From Macrococcoides caseolyticum (GTDB taxonomy: Bacteria; Bacillota; Bacilli; Staphylococcales; Staphylococcaceae), in the NCBI RefSeq assembly GCF_021366795.1, contig NZ_JAHCPS010000007.1:1-64000 (forward strand): 64,000 bases of DNA, written 5' to 3'. This document shows, piece after piece, positions 1 through 8,534 of the stretch (position 1 is its first letter; each line of letters starts with the position of its first letter). The translations under genes and the position numbers were made by a program. The notes beneath the pieces were generated by a model. It saw only the letters and a list, made by a program, of their open reading frames with translations. It had not been told where the DNA came from and ran no database searches.

Positions 1-224
1 TTGATAAAGCTCTTTGATTGCTTATGGCAATCACTCTTGGGAGTGAACTCAGTTCACTCAAATTATTGGAATTAACGTTGACATATTGTCATTCAGTTTT
101 CAATGTTCATTTTTTCGCGTTACAAGAATTAATGTTACCATAACTTTCAATTCTTTGCAACACTTATTTTCAAGAAGTTTTACACTCGTTTGTTCATTTC
201 GTTTCGAGTAGTAATTTAACTTGC
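1..224 (-). other. rRNA operon leader (5' external transcribed spacer), partial
   Basis: Read on the minus strand, this stretch resembles the staphylococcal 16S rRNA leader as I remember it. It contains a boxA-like antitermination segment at about 91-115 (TGAACATTGAAAACTGAATG) followed by ACAATATGTCAACGTTAATT. A local inverted repeat, GAGTGAACTGAGTTCACTC, lies at 41-59. The 16S gene itself is not present; by analogy it should start a short distance left of base 1 and read leftwards. The leader identity rests on recalled similarity, not on an alignment. Confidence 0.72.
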
Positions 225-230
225 TTTATT

Positions 231-259
231 ATAATACGCGTATCAGAACAAAGTTTCAA
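231..259 (-). promoter_or_regulatory. rRNA operon promoter, proximal (P2-like)
   Basis: On the minus strand a -35 TTGAAA (254-259) and a -10 TATTAT (231-236) are separated by exactly 17 bp. A second promoter lies 106 bp upstream. Tandem promoters feeding an rRNA leader are the normal arrangement in Bacillales. Confidence 0.7.
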
Positions 260-336
260 GTGCAAGTTTTACACTTTTTCATTTCTTCTTTCGCGTGATT
301 TAAAAGCTGTTGTCGTCTGTTTTCAGCGACTTTTAT

Positions 337-365
337 ATCTTACCAAGACGACGTACATTCGTCAA
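337..365 (-). promoter_or_regulatory. rRNA operon promoter, distal (P1-like)
   Basis: On the minus strand a -35 TTGACG (360-365) and a -10 TAAGAT (337-342) are separated by 17 bp. The stretch from here to the first protein gene at 524 holds no convincing ORF, only this promoter pair, the rRNA leader and the terminator at 461-502. Confidence 0.65.
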
Positions 366-460
366 CACTTTTTCTCAACTTTTTTTGTTTTTTATCTAAT
401 CAAAGAATATGCTTCGACGACAGCCACACGCCAGCGCTTCATTAATCATCATAGTATATA

Positions 461-502
461 AAAAACCTCCTGAATCATTATTATGATACATGGAGGATTT
501 TT
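461..502 (-). terminator. Rho-independent terminator of the MFS gene
   Basis: On the minus strand TCCTCC pairs with GGAGG around an AT-rich inner stem, followed by a T run. It lies just past the stop codon of the MFS exporter and separates it from the rRNA promoters. Confidence 0.8.
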
Positions 503-523
503 ATATGATATTAATATTCAAGT

Positions 524-1843
524 TTAATCTTGATGCGTTAGTCCGTTGTGCTGTTTAAAAAACACTTCATATCCAATCAATAATACAAAAGCAACACACA
601 TGCCAAATGTCATATTATTATCAATGGTTTTAAATGTCCCATTATAATATATCAGTGACATTATTATTGAACCGGATGTTGACCCGATAAATTTCAATAG
701 ACTATAGGTACTCATCATACTTCCTAGTTCATGCGGCGCTGCACTTTCTTGTATAGTGACAATATTTTTCGTGAATACCGTTCCAAATGACAAACCTAGA
801 AATGCTGAGGCTACTGTTACTGCAATAGCTGAATCAAATACGAATATTATTAAGCTCCCTATAAACATATAGAAGAAACTCAACTGATAGATTCTTTTCG
901 TTGCAAGTTTTGCTTCAATCTTCTTAAGAATAAATGTCGATGTTAGCCAGAATATCGAGATTGTAAAGGTTGTAAGACCAGACAGCATTGGTGATAATCC
1001 TTTTTCGGTTTGTAAATAGATGGGTAAAAATATATTGGTACCCATCATAATAATGGCATAAAGCATATCCGTCCCCATTACCATTCCTATTGTTTTTGTA
1101 AAAGCTTTAACAGGAATAAACGGATAAGGATGATGTACCTCAAATTTAATAAACACTCGAAGTATGATAAGTGCTAAAGCAAATATTAACAAATGAATAC
1201 TCCAATGTGTTTTTGAAAGTAGTGCTAATAATAATAAGCCTAAAAATAAATAAAACAGTGCGAGCCCTTTAAAATCAAACGGTGTATCTTGTTTAACCTC
1301 TTCAAATTTAAAAAACTTCATAACAAGTATAATCGCTATGAATGCAAGAGGTATATTCACATAGAATAAATAACTCCAATTTAAATACGTTAAAATAACA
1401 CCACCCAGTATCGGGCCGACAATACTTGAAATACCCCAAACGGATCCGACTATCCCCATTACTTTATAGCGATAAGGTATGCTAAAAGCAAGTTTCGGAA
1501 TAATGTTGCCCAAAGTCATCATAATACCTGCACCAGCACCTTGAATGAGTCGCGCAAAAAGTAGCATTGCAAAGGTATGAGATAAACCTGACAATGTACT
1601 GCCGATAATAAATACAATAATACCTACAAGCATTAATCTTTTGGCACCAAGTCGTTTCATTAACGCACCGACTATTGGTGTCACCATCACAATCGCAATC
1701 ATATATGTTGTAAAAATGAGTGCTAGTGACATCGTTACATTTAAGTCTTGACCAATCGCTGGTGTGGCAAGTGAAACAATTGATGTTTCAATCGCACTCA
1801 TGAACATGATGATGACAAGCGCACTGATAAGTCCTCTTTTCAT
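524..1843 (-). CDS. MFS multidrug-type exporter (DHA2-like)
   Basis: The 439-residue hydrophobic protein looks like a drug:proton antiporter of the major facilitator superfamily. The first helix carries the SAIETSIVSLATPAI segment, comparable to the MDTTIVNVALP signature of EmrB/QacA-type DHA2 exporters. Motif A, GALMKRLGAKR, lies at residues 59-69 between helices 2 and 3. The length suggests 12 or more membrane segments. The ATG is preceded by GGAGG at six bases. The gene is monocistronic, with a terminator on each side. The substrate cannot be read from sequence; lincosamides, dyes or quaternary compounds are all possible. Confidence 0.8.
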   Translation of the reverse strand: MKRGLISALVIIMFMSAIETSIVSLATPAIGQDLNVTMSLALIFTTYMIAIVMVTPIVGALMKRLGAKRLMLVGIIVFIIGSTLSGLSHTFAMLLFARLIQGAGAGIMMTLGNIIPKLAFSIPYRYKVMGIVGSVWGISSIVGPILGGVILTYLNWSYLFYVNIPLAFIAIILVMKFFKFEEVKQDTPFDFKGLALFYLFLGLLLLALLSKTHWSIHLLIFALALIILRVFIKFEVHHPYPFIPVKAFTKTIGMVMGTDMLYAIIMMGTNIFLPIYLQTEKGLSPMLSGLTTFTISIFWLTSTFILKKIEAKLATKRIYQLSFFYMFIGSLIIFVFDSAIAVTVASAFLGLSFGTVFTKNIVTIQESAAPHELGSMMSTYSLLKFIGSTSGSIIMSLIYYNGTFKTIDNNMTFGMCVAFVLLIGYEVFFKQHNGLTHQD

Positions 1844-1860
1844 TTATATCCTCCACCTGA

Positions 1861-1900
1861 AAAAAATCAGATTAAACATAGTGTCTAATCTGATTTTTTT
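1861..1900 (-). terminator. Terminator downstream of kbaA
   Basis: AATCAGATTA pairs with TAATCTGATT, with A and T tracts on the two sides. It sits between the stop of the KbaA-like gene and the start of the MFS gene, so it ends the mrp-kbaA transcript. Confidence 0.85.
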
Positions 1901-1901
1901 A

Positions 1902-2618
1902 TTATCTCTTCTTCTGTTTCTTCTTGTGTGTTACCACTTGCGTTCGTTTCTTAGTAGATGTTGCCGCTCTGTGTTGTGGTTCTTCCCACGTCCCACGGGC
2001 CATCTTTCTTGCCTTACGTTCCTCAAAAGATAATTGATTGTATTTAGGTAACGATAATAATTGATAGGCATTACATAATAACAAACTAAAGATTGTACAG
2101 TAGAGCCACATCATATCTTTTACTTTTAAGAATGGAATTAATTCAACGGTTGTCATCACAACCATAAAGAACATTGCTGGTATAAACACATTCTTACCTG
2201 TCAGTTTATTCTTATAAATTGCAACGCATGTACCAAAGATGACGATCAGTATCGGTATCCAGATAAATTTCAGAATATCGCCATCCTGCTTACCAAAACG
2301 TAAATATCTAAAATATACTAAGTCGATGATGGCAAAAAGTATAATTACAACTTGTATTGCGTTCCATCCACCCTTGAATATACCTCGCCCCATTTGATGA
2401 ATAAACAAATAGGCAAAAAATGCAAGTTGTGATATTGAAGCAATTAACAGCCCGTAGCCCATAAACCAAATCAGCGCGGCTAAAAATTCCCCTATCTCAC
2501 CTTTAAATAAGTAAACCGTCAGTTTATCATATCCAAATACTAAACTGACAATGATTGTACATACTAATCCAATCAACAACGTTATGCCATAGAACTTCCC
2601 TAAATTCTTTAAAGTCAC
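1902..2618 (-). CDS. kbaA: KbaA-like membrane protein (KinB-pathway activation protein family)
   Basis: This 238-residue protein has about six hydrophobic segments and a strongly basic C-terminal tail (residues ~205-238, many K/R). Sequence pattern and position beside an Mrp/SalA ATPase gene and an rRNA operon match Bacillus KbaA, a membrane protein that helps KinB signalling at sporulation onset. The likely host does not sporulate, so the protein must do something else here. The start is a GTG with GAGGT seven bases upstream. The gene lies 12 bp after mrp and shares its transcript. Family assignment is by pattern and synteny; function is unknown. Confidence 0.7.
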   Translation of the reverse strand: MTLKNLGKFYGITLLIGLVCTIIVSLVFGYDKLTVYLFKGEIGEFLAALIWFMGYGLLIASISQLAFFAYLFIHQMGRGIFKGGWNAIQVVIILFAIIDLVYFRYLRFGKQDGDILKFIWIPILIVIFGTCVAIYKNKLTGKNVFIPAMFFMVVMTTVELIPFLKVKDMMWLYCTIFSLLLCNAYQLLSLPKYNQLSFEERKARKMARGTWEEPQHRAATSTKKRTQVVTHKKKQKKR

Positions 2619-2630
2619 TATAATACCTCT

Positions 2631-3689
2631 TTATTTCTTTTCTGTTTTATTGATAATTCGCTCGGCCATTTTTAAATATATTTGACCTAATTGATGGTCT
2701 TCACCATAAACGGATGGTGCAAATTCTGCTTCAGACCAGTCAGGTTGTGCAAGTGGTAATTTTCCAATCAACTCAGTATTAAGTTCAGTTGCTAACTTTT
2801 CTCCGCCACCTTGGCCGAATACGTATTCTTTTTCACCCGATACTTTACTTTCAAAATAAGACATGTTCTCAACAACACCTAGAATCTCATGGTCGGTACG
2901 TAATGCCATCGCACCTGCACGGGCTGCAACAAATGCTGCTGTAGGGTGTGGTGTTGTCACAATAATTTCTTTACTCTTTGGTAACATTGTATGCACGTCA
3001 AGTGCAACATCTCCTGTACCTGGTGGTAAATCCAGAAGAATATAATCTAGTTCTCCCCAATTCACTTCCTGGAAGAAGTTATTAATCATTTTACCTAACA
3101 TTGGTCCTCGCCAAATCACTGGTGTATTCTCTTCCACAAAGAATGCCATTGATATAACTTTTACCCCAAAGCGTTCAACTGGTTTAATGCGATTACCTTC
3201 AATTTCAGGTTTTTCAGAAATCCCCATCATATCTGGTACACTAAAACCATAGATATCCGCATCAACTAAACCAACGCGTTTCCCAAGGCGCGCTAATGCG
3301 ACTGCCAGGTTAACAGATACCGTTGATTTTCCTACCCCACCTTTTCCAGAAGCAATCGCAATAAAATTCACGTCATTATTAGGCGATATTAAGCGTTCGA
3401 TTTCTGATGAAGCCATCCCTCTAAATTTCTCTAACGCTTCATCATCTAGCTGTTCGAAACGTAAGCCGACTGTATTTGCTCCATTTTCTTTTAACAGTTC
3501 AACAATCTTCATCTGTAAATCAAGTTGCTCTTGGCCACCTAATTTAGCAATGGCTACTTTAACAGAAACGTGATTTTTTTCTTCTTTAATTGAAACTTCT
3601 TTCACGCCGCCAGTCTCTTTCAATGGTACATCGACGATAGGATCATGTAAATTTCCGATTAATTCAGTCACTTGTTCTTTAGTTAACAC
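2631..3689 (-). CDS. mrp: Mrp/NBP35-family P-loop ATPase (SalA/ApbC type)
   Basis: The 352-residue protein has an N-terminal MIP18/DUF59-like domain (residues ~5-75) and a MinD/Mrp-type ATPase with the deviant Walker A SGKGGVGKS (about 114-122) and LLDLPPGTGD Walker B region. Family members carry or insert iron-sulfur clusters (ApbC/Mrp) or act as regulators (Bacillus SalA). This copy contains no cysteine at all, so the C-terminal CxxC used for cluster binding in E. coli Mrp is absent. That favours a SalA-like role. It starts at a GTG with AAGGGG eight bases upstream and is the first gene of mrp-kbaA. Confidence 0.88.
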   Translation of the reverse strand: MLTKEQVTELIGNLHDPIVDVPLKETGGVKEVSIKEEKNHVSVKVAIAKLGGQEQLDLQMKIVELLKENGANTVGLRFEQLDDEALEKFRGMASSEIERLISPNNDVNFIAIASGKGGVGKSTVSVNLAVALARLGKRVGLVDADIYGFSVPDMMGISEKPEIEGNRIKPVERFGVKVISMAFFVEENTPVIWRGPMLGKMINNFFQEVNWGELDYILLDLPPGTGDVALDVHTMLPKSKEIIVTTPHPTAAFVAARAGAMALRTDHEILGVVENMSYFESKVSGEKEYVFGQGGGEKLATELNTELIGKLPLAQPDWSEAEFAPSVYGEDHQLGQIYLKMAERIINKTEKK

Positions 3690-3862
3690 AATAAACGCCC
3701 CTTCACTAATTCTATTAGCTCTAGTTTATCAAAAGTTTTAAACTTTGTATAAATTAATTTCTTATAAACCACTTTATTTCGTAAAAAGGTCTATAATTTA
3801 TATATAGAATGCGTTGATTATTTTTGGGTATAGAATATACAAACATATTAAAGGAGACTATT

Positions 3863-5320
3863 ATGACAAGAAACTACACAATCATGCAGTATTTCGAATG
3901 GCACGCGAATGGTGACGGCAATCACTGGAAACGATTAAAAGATGAAGCACCATCCTTAAAAGAAAAAGGATTCGATGCGATTTGGTTGCCGCCTGCGACA
4001 AAAGCTGACCATGTGATGAATACAGGTTATAGTGTCTATGATCTATATGATTTAGGAGAATTCGATCAAAAAGGACAAGTCAGAACAAAATACGGAACCA
4101 AAGAAGAATTGATTAGTGCAATTGAAGCATTACATCAGCATGATATAAAGGTGTATGCCGATGTCGTACTTAATCATAAAGCGGGTGCTGATGAAGCTGA
4201 AACAGTTAAAGTCATTGAAGTAGACCCAAATGATAGAAACCGTGAAATATCTGAACCCTTTGATATCGATGCCTTTACGAAATTCTATTTCCCTGGCCGT
4301 AACAAGAAATATAGTGCCTTTGAATGGAATCATACCCATTTTAACGGCACTGACTATGACCACCGCACAGGACGTACCGGGATTTTTAAAATCCTAGGCG
4401 AGAATAAAGATTGGAACGAATTTGTGGATCAGGAAAAAGGTAACTTCGATTATTTAATGTTTACAAATGTAGATTATAAACATCCAGATGTCCGTGAAGA
4501 AACAATCAACTGGGGTAAATGGTTTATCGACACGTTAAAAATTGACGGAATGCGTTTAGACGCTGTTAAGCATATTGAAAGTTATTTCATACGAGACTTT
4601 ATCCATGCTATGCGTGAACATACTAGTAATGACTTCTACTTTGTCGGTGAATTCTGGAATCCGGATTTAGAAGTGAACGAAAATTTTCTGGACGAAGCTG
4701 AATATAGTTTAGACCTATTCGATGTACGTCTGCACTTTAATTTAAAGGCTGCCTCTGAAGCAGGAGCCGCCTATGATTTACGACAAATCTTTGATGGTAC
4801 GATGGTCAAAGAAAATCCTGAACATGCTGTAACCTTCGTTGATAATCACGATTCACAACCAGGTGAAGCATTAGAATCATTCGTTAAAGATTGGTTCAAA
4901 CAATCCGCTTATGCACTTATCCTCCTTAGAGAAGATGGATTCCCATGCGTATTCTATGGTGATTACTATGGTATCGGTGGCGACCATCCAGTAGAAGGTA
5001 AACAAATGGCAATTGACCCATTACTCTACGTGAGAAAACTCAAAGCATATGGTCAACAAGATGACTATTTTGATCATCCGAATGTAGTAGGCTGGGTAAG
5101 AAGAGGTTATGCTGAAGATAAATCAGGTTGTGCAGTTATTATTAACAACAGTGAACAACTCGCTGAAAAACAAATGTTTGTTGGTAAAGCGCGTGCCGGT
5201 GAAACATGGTATGATTACACGGATACAATAGAAGAAGGTGTCGTTATCGACTCAGAAGGTAATGGTGTTTTTAAAGTTAATCCAGGTAGCGTTTCTGTCT
5301 ACTGTGAAAAAGAACAATAA
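3863..5320 (+). CDS. Intracellular alpha-amylase, GH13
   Basis: This 485-residue glycoside hydrolase family 13 enzyme cleaves alpha-1,4 bonds in starch or maltodextrins. The conserved regions are visible: DVVLNH (100-105), the nucleophile region GMRLDAVKH with Asp233, the acid/base in VGEFW with Glu263, and VDNHD with Asp330. It resembles the liquefying amylase type of Bacillus but has no signal peptide, so it should act in the cytoplasm on glycogen or imported dextrins. The ATG at 3863 is chosen because AAGGAGA lies five bases upstream; an in-frame ATG at 3824 has no ribosome site. A tandem-hairpin array follows. Confidence 0.92.
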   Translation: MTRNYTIMQYFEWHANGDGNHWKRLKDEAPSLKEKGFDAIWLPPATKADHVMNTGYSVYDLYDLGEFDQKGQVRTKYGTKEELISAIEALHQHDIKVYADVVLNHKAGADEAETVKVIEVDPNDRNREISEPFDIDAFTKFYFPGRNKKYSAFEWNHTHFNGTDYDHRTGRTGIFKILGENKDWNEFVDQEKGNFDYLMFTNVDYKHPDVREETINWGKWFIDTLKIDGMRLDAVKHIESYFIRDFIHAMREHTSNDFYFVGEFWNPDLEVNENFLDEAEYSLDLFDVRLHFNLKAASEAGAAYDLRQIFDGTMVKENPEHAVTFVDNHDSQPGEALESFVKDWFKQSAYALILLREDGFPCVFYGDYYGIGGDHPVEGKQMAIDPLLYVRKLKAYGQQDDYFDHPNVVGWVRRGYAEDKSGCAVIINNSEQLAEKQMFVGKARAGETWYDYTDTIEEGVVIDSEGNGVFKVNPGSVSVYCEKEQ

Positions 5321-5322
5321 AT

Positions 5323-5480
5323 TTTTGGCCGATAAATTCAATATATCGGCCACTTTTTCTTTATTTTGCCCATTTTCCCAAACTTTTGGCCGATAAATCT
5401 AATATATCGGCCACTTTTTCTTTATTTTGCTCTTTTTCCCAAACTTTTGGCCGATAAACCTAATATATCGGCCACTTTTT
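5323..5480. repeat. Tandem hairpin array A: three GGCCGATA/TATCGGCC stems, 61-bp period
   Basis: Three units each hold GGCCGATA, a 9-10-base AT-rich loop and TATCGGCC. Left arms start at 5327, 5388 and 5449, an exact 61-bp period; right arms start at 5344, 5405 and 5466. Each stem is followed by ACTTTTT and units are separated by TTTATTTTGC-type spacers. The array lies between the convergent amylase and mhqE genes, so it can terminate transcripts from either side. Array B at 35428-35582 has the same arms and period. Confidence 0.85.
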
Positions 5481-5497
5481 ATTTATTCATTTCATTT

Positions 5498-6475
5498 TTA
5501 TTTAATTTGTTTCACTGGTGGCAATGGTTTAATCTGACTTTCAATCCATTCACGCTTTTCTTCCAGAAATGGTGGTAATGATAATGACTCGCCTAGTGTT
5601 TCAAGTGGTTCATTCACATGAAATCCAGGTCCATCTGTTGCAAGTTCAATTAAGATGCCTTGACGTGTTCTAATATAGAGCGATTTAAAGAAATGGCGAT
5701 CAACAAATCCACTGGTCGGTAATTTTAATGCATTCAAATATTGAACCCATTCTTGAAGTTCAGCTTCATCTTTTACGCGCAAAGCAATATGATGCATGCT
5801 GCCTTTCCCTGGTCGTTCAGGTGCATTCGTATTATGTACAATTTGTAATTCATCACCTGTACCGCCAAGATCAGCACTCAATGTATATATTTCTTGATGG
5901 GTCAATGGATGAATGAAACTGCCAATCAATTGATATCCAAATATTTCAGTTAACACCGTACGAAATCCCTCAATATCTTCCACATCCATTTTAAATGGTC
6001 CTAGTCCTGTAATACCATATTCAACTGGAACACTACTTTTTTCCCATGGGCTACCTGATGCAACCCCATGATTATTTACATCTGAAACGATTGCAAGACG
6101 TTGTCCTTCAAAGTCTTCAAATTCAATCGATAATCTGCCATTGATAACGACTGCACCACTATGTTTAACGTTAAACTGATTAAATCGCTTTTCAAAGTAT
6201 TTTACCGCTTCATCGCTTTTGACGCGTAATGCGATTTGGGTAATACTATTTGTCCCGTGATACGTGTGACCCACTGAAGGAATTTCAAAAAATGTAATAT
6301 CCGTACCGGGACTTCCCGTAGCATCTGCATAAAATAAATGATACATTGAAGGATCATCCTGATTAACTGTCTTCTTAACTAAACGCATACCGAGAATTTC
6401 AGCATAAAATACTAAATTTTCTGCAGCATCTTTTGTAATACCTGAGGCATGATGTTGCCCAATTATTTTTCTCAT
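5498..6475 (-). CDS. mhqE: Ring-cleaving dioxygenase / glyoxalase-family protein (MhqE-like)
   Basis: The 325-residue protein contains two VOC/glyoxalase modules (residues ~5-150 and ~155-310) with the family signatures GQHHASG at the N terminus, HHIALRVKD in the second module and GILIELATD near the C terminus. MhqE/MhqO-type proteins are thought to open or detoxify quinone rings. It follows mhqR by five bases, as in the staphylococcal mhqRED operon, but no mhqD hydrolase follows. The ATG at 6475 has AAAGG nine bases upstream; an in-frame TTG nine bases earlier abuts that site and is less likely. A 17-bp copy of the upstream operator lies inside the gene at 6163-6179. Confidence 0.83.
   Translation of the reverse strand: MRKIIGQHHASGITKDAAENLVFYAEILGMRLVKKTVNQDDPSMYHLFYADATGSPGTDITFFEIPSVGHTYHGTNSITQIALRVKSDEAVKYFEKRFNQFNVKHSGAVVINGRLSIEFEDFEGQRLAIVSDVNNHGVASGSPWEKSSVPVEYGITGLGPFKMDVEDIEGFRTVLTEIFGYQLIGSFIHPLTHQEIYTLSADLGGTGDELQIVHNTNAPERPGKGSMHHIALRVKDEAELQEWVQYLNALKLPTSGFVDRHFFKSLYIRTRQGILIELATDGPGFHVNEPLETLGESLSLPPFLEEKREWIESQIKPLPPVKQIK
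6163..6179. promoter_or_regulatory. Intragenic copy of the mhqR operator sequence
   Basis: GTTTAACGTTAAACTGA within mhqE is identical over 17 bases to the palindrome in the mhqR promoter and includes its core TTTAACGTTAAA. It could be a second repressor site about 740 bp downstream, or a coincidence of coding sequence. Confidence 0.4.
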
Positions 6476-6480
6476 TTTTA

Positions 6481-6894
6481 TCAACCTTTATTTTTTATTT
6501 TTCTAAGTAACTTTAGTAATTGTTTTTGTTCATCTTGAGATAAACTACCAAATATTGATTCTTGTAACGTAATTTGCTTAGGTCTTAAATTTTCTAACAA
6601 CGCTTTACCCTTACTTGTTAAACGAATGTGCTTTTCTTTCCATTCCTGAGAACGTTCAATCAATCCTTCTGTTTCAAGTTTCTTTAGTAAGTGTGTGATG
6701 TTACCTTTCGTTACAAACATTAATTCAGACAATTCATTTTGTGTGCATCCAGGGTGTAAATCAATTTGATTCATACAGTCAAAGTGACTCGTCGACATCC
6801 CTGAACGCTTTAACTGATCATTACTTTGCTTTAATACATCATTATAAATTCTTGCGGTATTCAACCAAACCAGATAACTTCTATTCGTCTGCAT
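6481..6894 (-). CDS. mhqR: MarR-family repressor (MhqR-like)
   Basis: The 137-residue winged-helix regulator has the MarR layout: N-terminal dimerisation helices, recognition region CTQNELSELMFVTKGNITHLLKKLE, and a basic wing ending RLTSKGKALL. Its pairing with an mhqE gene suggests it is the quinone-sensing repressor of the operon. Start choice is between GTG at 6903, which touches the GAGG, and ATG at 6894, eight bases from GAGGTG; the ATG is preferred. The operator-like palindrome overlapping its promoter implies autorepression. The relation to S. aureus MhqR is inferred from context and family. Confidence 0.82.
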   Translation of the reverse strand: MQTNRSYLVWLNTARIYNDVLKQSNDQLKRSGMSTSHFDCMNQIDLHPGCTQNELSELMFVTKGNITHLLKKLETEGLIERSQEWKEKHIRLTSKGKALLENLRPKQITLQESIFGSLSQDEQKQLLKLLRKIKNKG

Positions 6895-6910
6895 TGCGCT
6901 CACCTCAACT

Positions 6911-6940
6911 TCAGTTTAACGTTAAACTGACAAAAGTCAA
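6911..6940 (-). promoter_or_regulatory. mhqR-mhqE promoter with perfect palindromic operator
   Basis: On the minus strand a -35 TTGACT (6935-6940) and a -10-like TAAACT (6913-6918) are 16 bp apart. A perfect 20-bp palindrome, TCAGTTTAACGTTAAACTGA, occupies 6911-6930 and covers the -10 and much of the spacer. This is the typical position of a MarR repressor site. Confidence 0.72.
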
Positions 6941-6955
6941 GTAACGGGTAATTAA

Positions 6956-7432
6956 TTAATACCCGTCGCCATCTTTGTTTAAATCTTCACTATCCGGATA
7001 AAATATTTCTGTTAAATAATAGAGTATGCTAATGACAGCTAAAATCACTAAGAAATGAATTCTTATATGCTGATAATTAATATGCACTCCAAAGTAAAAC
7101 ACAATGGTCGATAAACTGATGGTTAAGCAATGAAAATACCATCCTTGAAAATATTTATTATCCGAATACATTTGTTTCACATCATCTAAAATATATTCAA
7201 TAACAACAAGTAGAAAATAGCCCATTGCTATATAAGAGCCATAATAGAAGCTATTATCTATGACACTCTCGTTATAAGTAAATTCTGCGAGGTTCAAATA
7301 GATAAGTATGCGACTTAAACCATACATACCGAAGATTAACATCAGTACAAATGCACCGCCAGAAATTAATACAACTGATAAAACAAATAAAATGGTAAGT
7401 AATGATCCTTTTGGGAATTTAAATTGTTTCAT
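6956..7432 (-). CDS. Hypothetical four- or five-helix membrane protein
   Basis: The 158-residue protein has about four to five hydrophobic helices (residues ~13-45, 60-80, 100-120, 125-140) and an acidic, polar C terminus (PDSEDLNKDGDGY). I do not recognise the family. The ATG at 7432 is preferred because AAGGAGG lies seven bases upstream; the adjacent ATG at 7435 is only four bases from it. It is transcribed on the same strand as the zinc peptidase upstream, but a terminator intervenes, so it is probably monocistronic. It ends just before the mhqR promoter region. Confidence 0.7.
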   Translation of the reverse strand: MKQFKFPKGSLLTILFVLSVVLISGGAFVLMLIFGMYGLSRILIYLNLAEFTYNESVIDNSFYYGSYIAMGYFLLVVIEYILDDVKQMYSDNKYFQGWYFHCLTISLSTIVFYFGVHINYQHIRIHFLVILAVISILYYLTEIFYPDSEDLNKDGDGY

Positions 7433-7530
7433 CATCTGGCCTCCTTATCCTTCATTCCAATATTAATATGATTCAATATAAAATAGCAAAATTTTTAGAT
7501 GATATCCCCTTTTATCATTAGATGCCAATA

Positions 7531-7562
7531 AAAAAGGTATACTAATCAATATTAGTATACCT
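7531..7562 (-). terminator. Terminator of the zinc-peptidase gene
   Basis: AGGTATACTAAT and ATTAGTATACCT form a perfect 12-bp stem with a four-base loop. On the minus strand it is followed by TTTTT, just beyond the stop codon of the YpfJ-like gene. Confidence 0.9.
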
Positions 7563-7577
7563 AAAGTCTTTCAATCA

Positions 7578-8534
7578 TTAAAACTCTAATCCCATTGCTT
7601 TAAATGTATCACCTTGGCTAAAATCGCCTGCTTCATAACCTTTTTTGAACCATTTCATACGGTCAGCACTTGAACCGTGAGTAAATGTATCAGGATTTGC
7701 TCTTCCAATCGCTTTTTCCTGAATTGTATCGTCACCTACAGCATGCGCTGCCTTAATGGCTTCTTCTAAGTCACCTTCATCTGTATAACCCATTTCTTGT
7801 GCGTGCTTAGCATATACACCAGCAAAATAGTCTGCTTGTAATTCAACCGCGACAGAATATTGATTATACGCTCTTTCAGATAATTGATTTCTTAACTGGT
7901 GGAATTTAGGTAAGATACCCAATTCATTTTGAACGTGATGTCCAACTTCATGCGCGATAACATAAGCCATTGCAAAGTCACCAGGTGCATTAAATTTCTT
8001 ATCTAGTTCATCCATAAAGGATAGATCGATATAAACCTTCTGATCTGTAGGACAATAGAAAGGACCCATTTGTGCACTTGCATTACCACATCCTGAACGC
8101 ACACCATCCGTATATAATACTAATTTTGGCTCTGTATACGTTCTATCATACTTCTTAAATAACCCATGCCACACATCTTCTGTATCTTTTAATACAACTG
8201 ATGCAAATTGACCACGTTCATCTAGAGATTTTTCAGTCTTTGTATCAACTTGCTCAGCTTCTTTCTTCACGTTACCCGTTTCAAAAGGATTGTCCTGTGA
8301 AGTGCTGTTCGACGCTCCGTTATCCTGCGTTTGTTCCTGAGGCTGTCCACCACCAAGCACACCACCTAAATCGGCTGGATTACCACCTAACATCACAAAA
8401 ATAATCATAACGATGATACCTAAACATCCCATACCACCGCCACCGATAACCATCGGACTACCGCCTGAGAACCCTCCACCTGATCCTCTTGCATCTTCAA
8501 CGTTCGAACTCCCTTGTCTACCTTGCCATTTCAT
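7578..8534 (-). CDS. YpfJ-type neutral zinc metallopeptidase
   Basis: The 318-residue protein belongs to the putative neutral zinc metallopeptidase family. It begins MKWQGRQGSSNVEDARG, then a glycine-rich stretch (19-34), one membrane helix (~35-50), a low-complexity Q/N/T linker, and a catalytic domain with HEVGH at 195-199 and a downstream VELQADYFAG segment supplying a probable third ligand. A conserved C..C pair lies at SGCG (149) and YCPT (161). It is probably membrane-anchored with the protease domain outside. Substrates are unknown for the family. It stands alone with its own terminator. Confidence 0.87.
   Translation of the reverse strand: MKWQGRQGSSNVEDARGSGGGFSGGSPMVIGGGGMGCLGIIVMIIFVMLGGNPADLGGVLGGGQPQEQTQDNGASNSTSQDNPFETGNVKKEAEQVDTKTEKSLDERGQFASVVLKDTEDVWHGLFKKYDRTYTEPKLVLYTDGVRSGCGNASAQMGPFYCPTDQKVYIDLSFMDELDKKFNAPGDFAMAYVIAHEVGHHVQNELGILPKFHQLRNQLSERAYNQYSVAVELQADYFAGVYAKHAQEMGYTDEGDLEEAIKAAHAVGDDTIQEKAIGRANPDTFTHGSSADRMKWFKKGYEAGDFSQGDTFKAMGLEF

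Noticed and set aside
5323-5480. CRISPR array
   Set aside because: Repeats are palindromic stems within 61-bp units that include conserved spacers; there are only three units and no cas gene was recognised in the window.
5366-5578. Plus-strand open frame through hairpin array A
   Set aside because: It only reads the 61-bp repeats, giving a repeated Pro/Asn/Leu/Ile pattern, and runs into mhqE on the other strand; it has no ribosome site.
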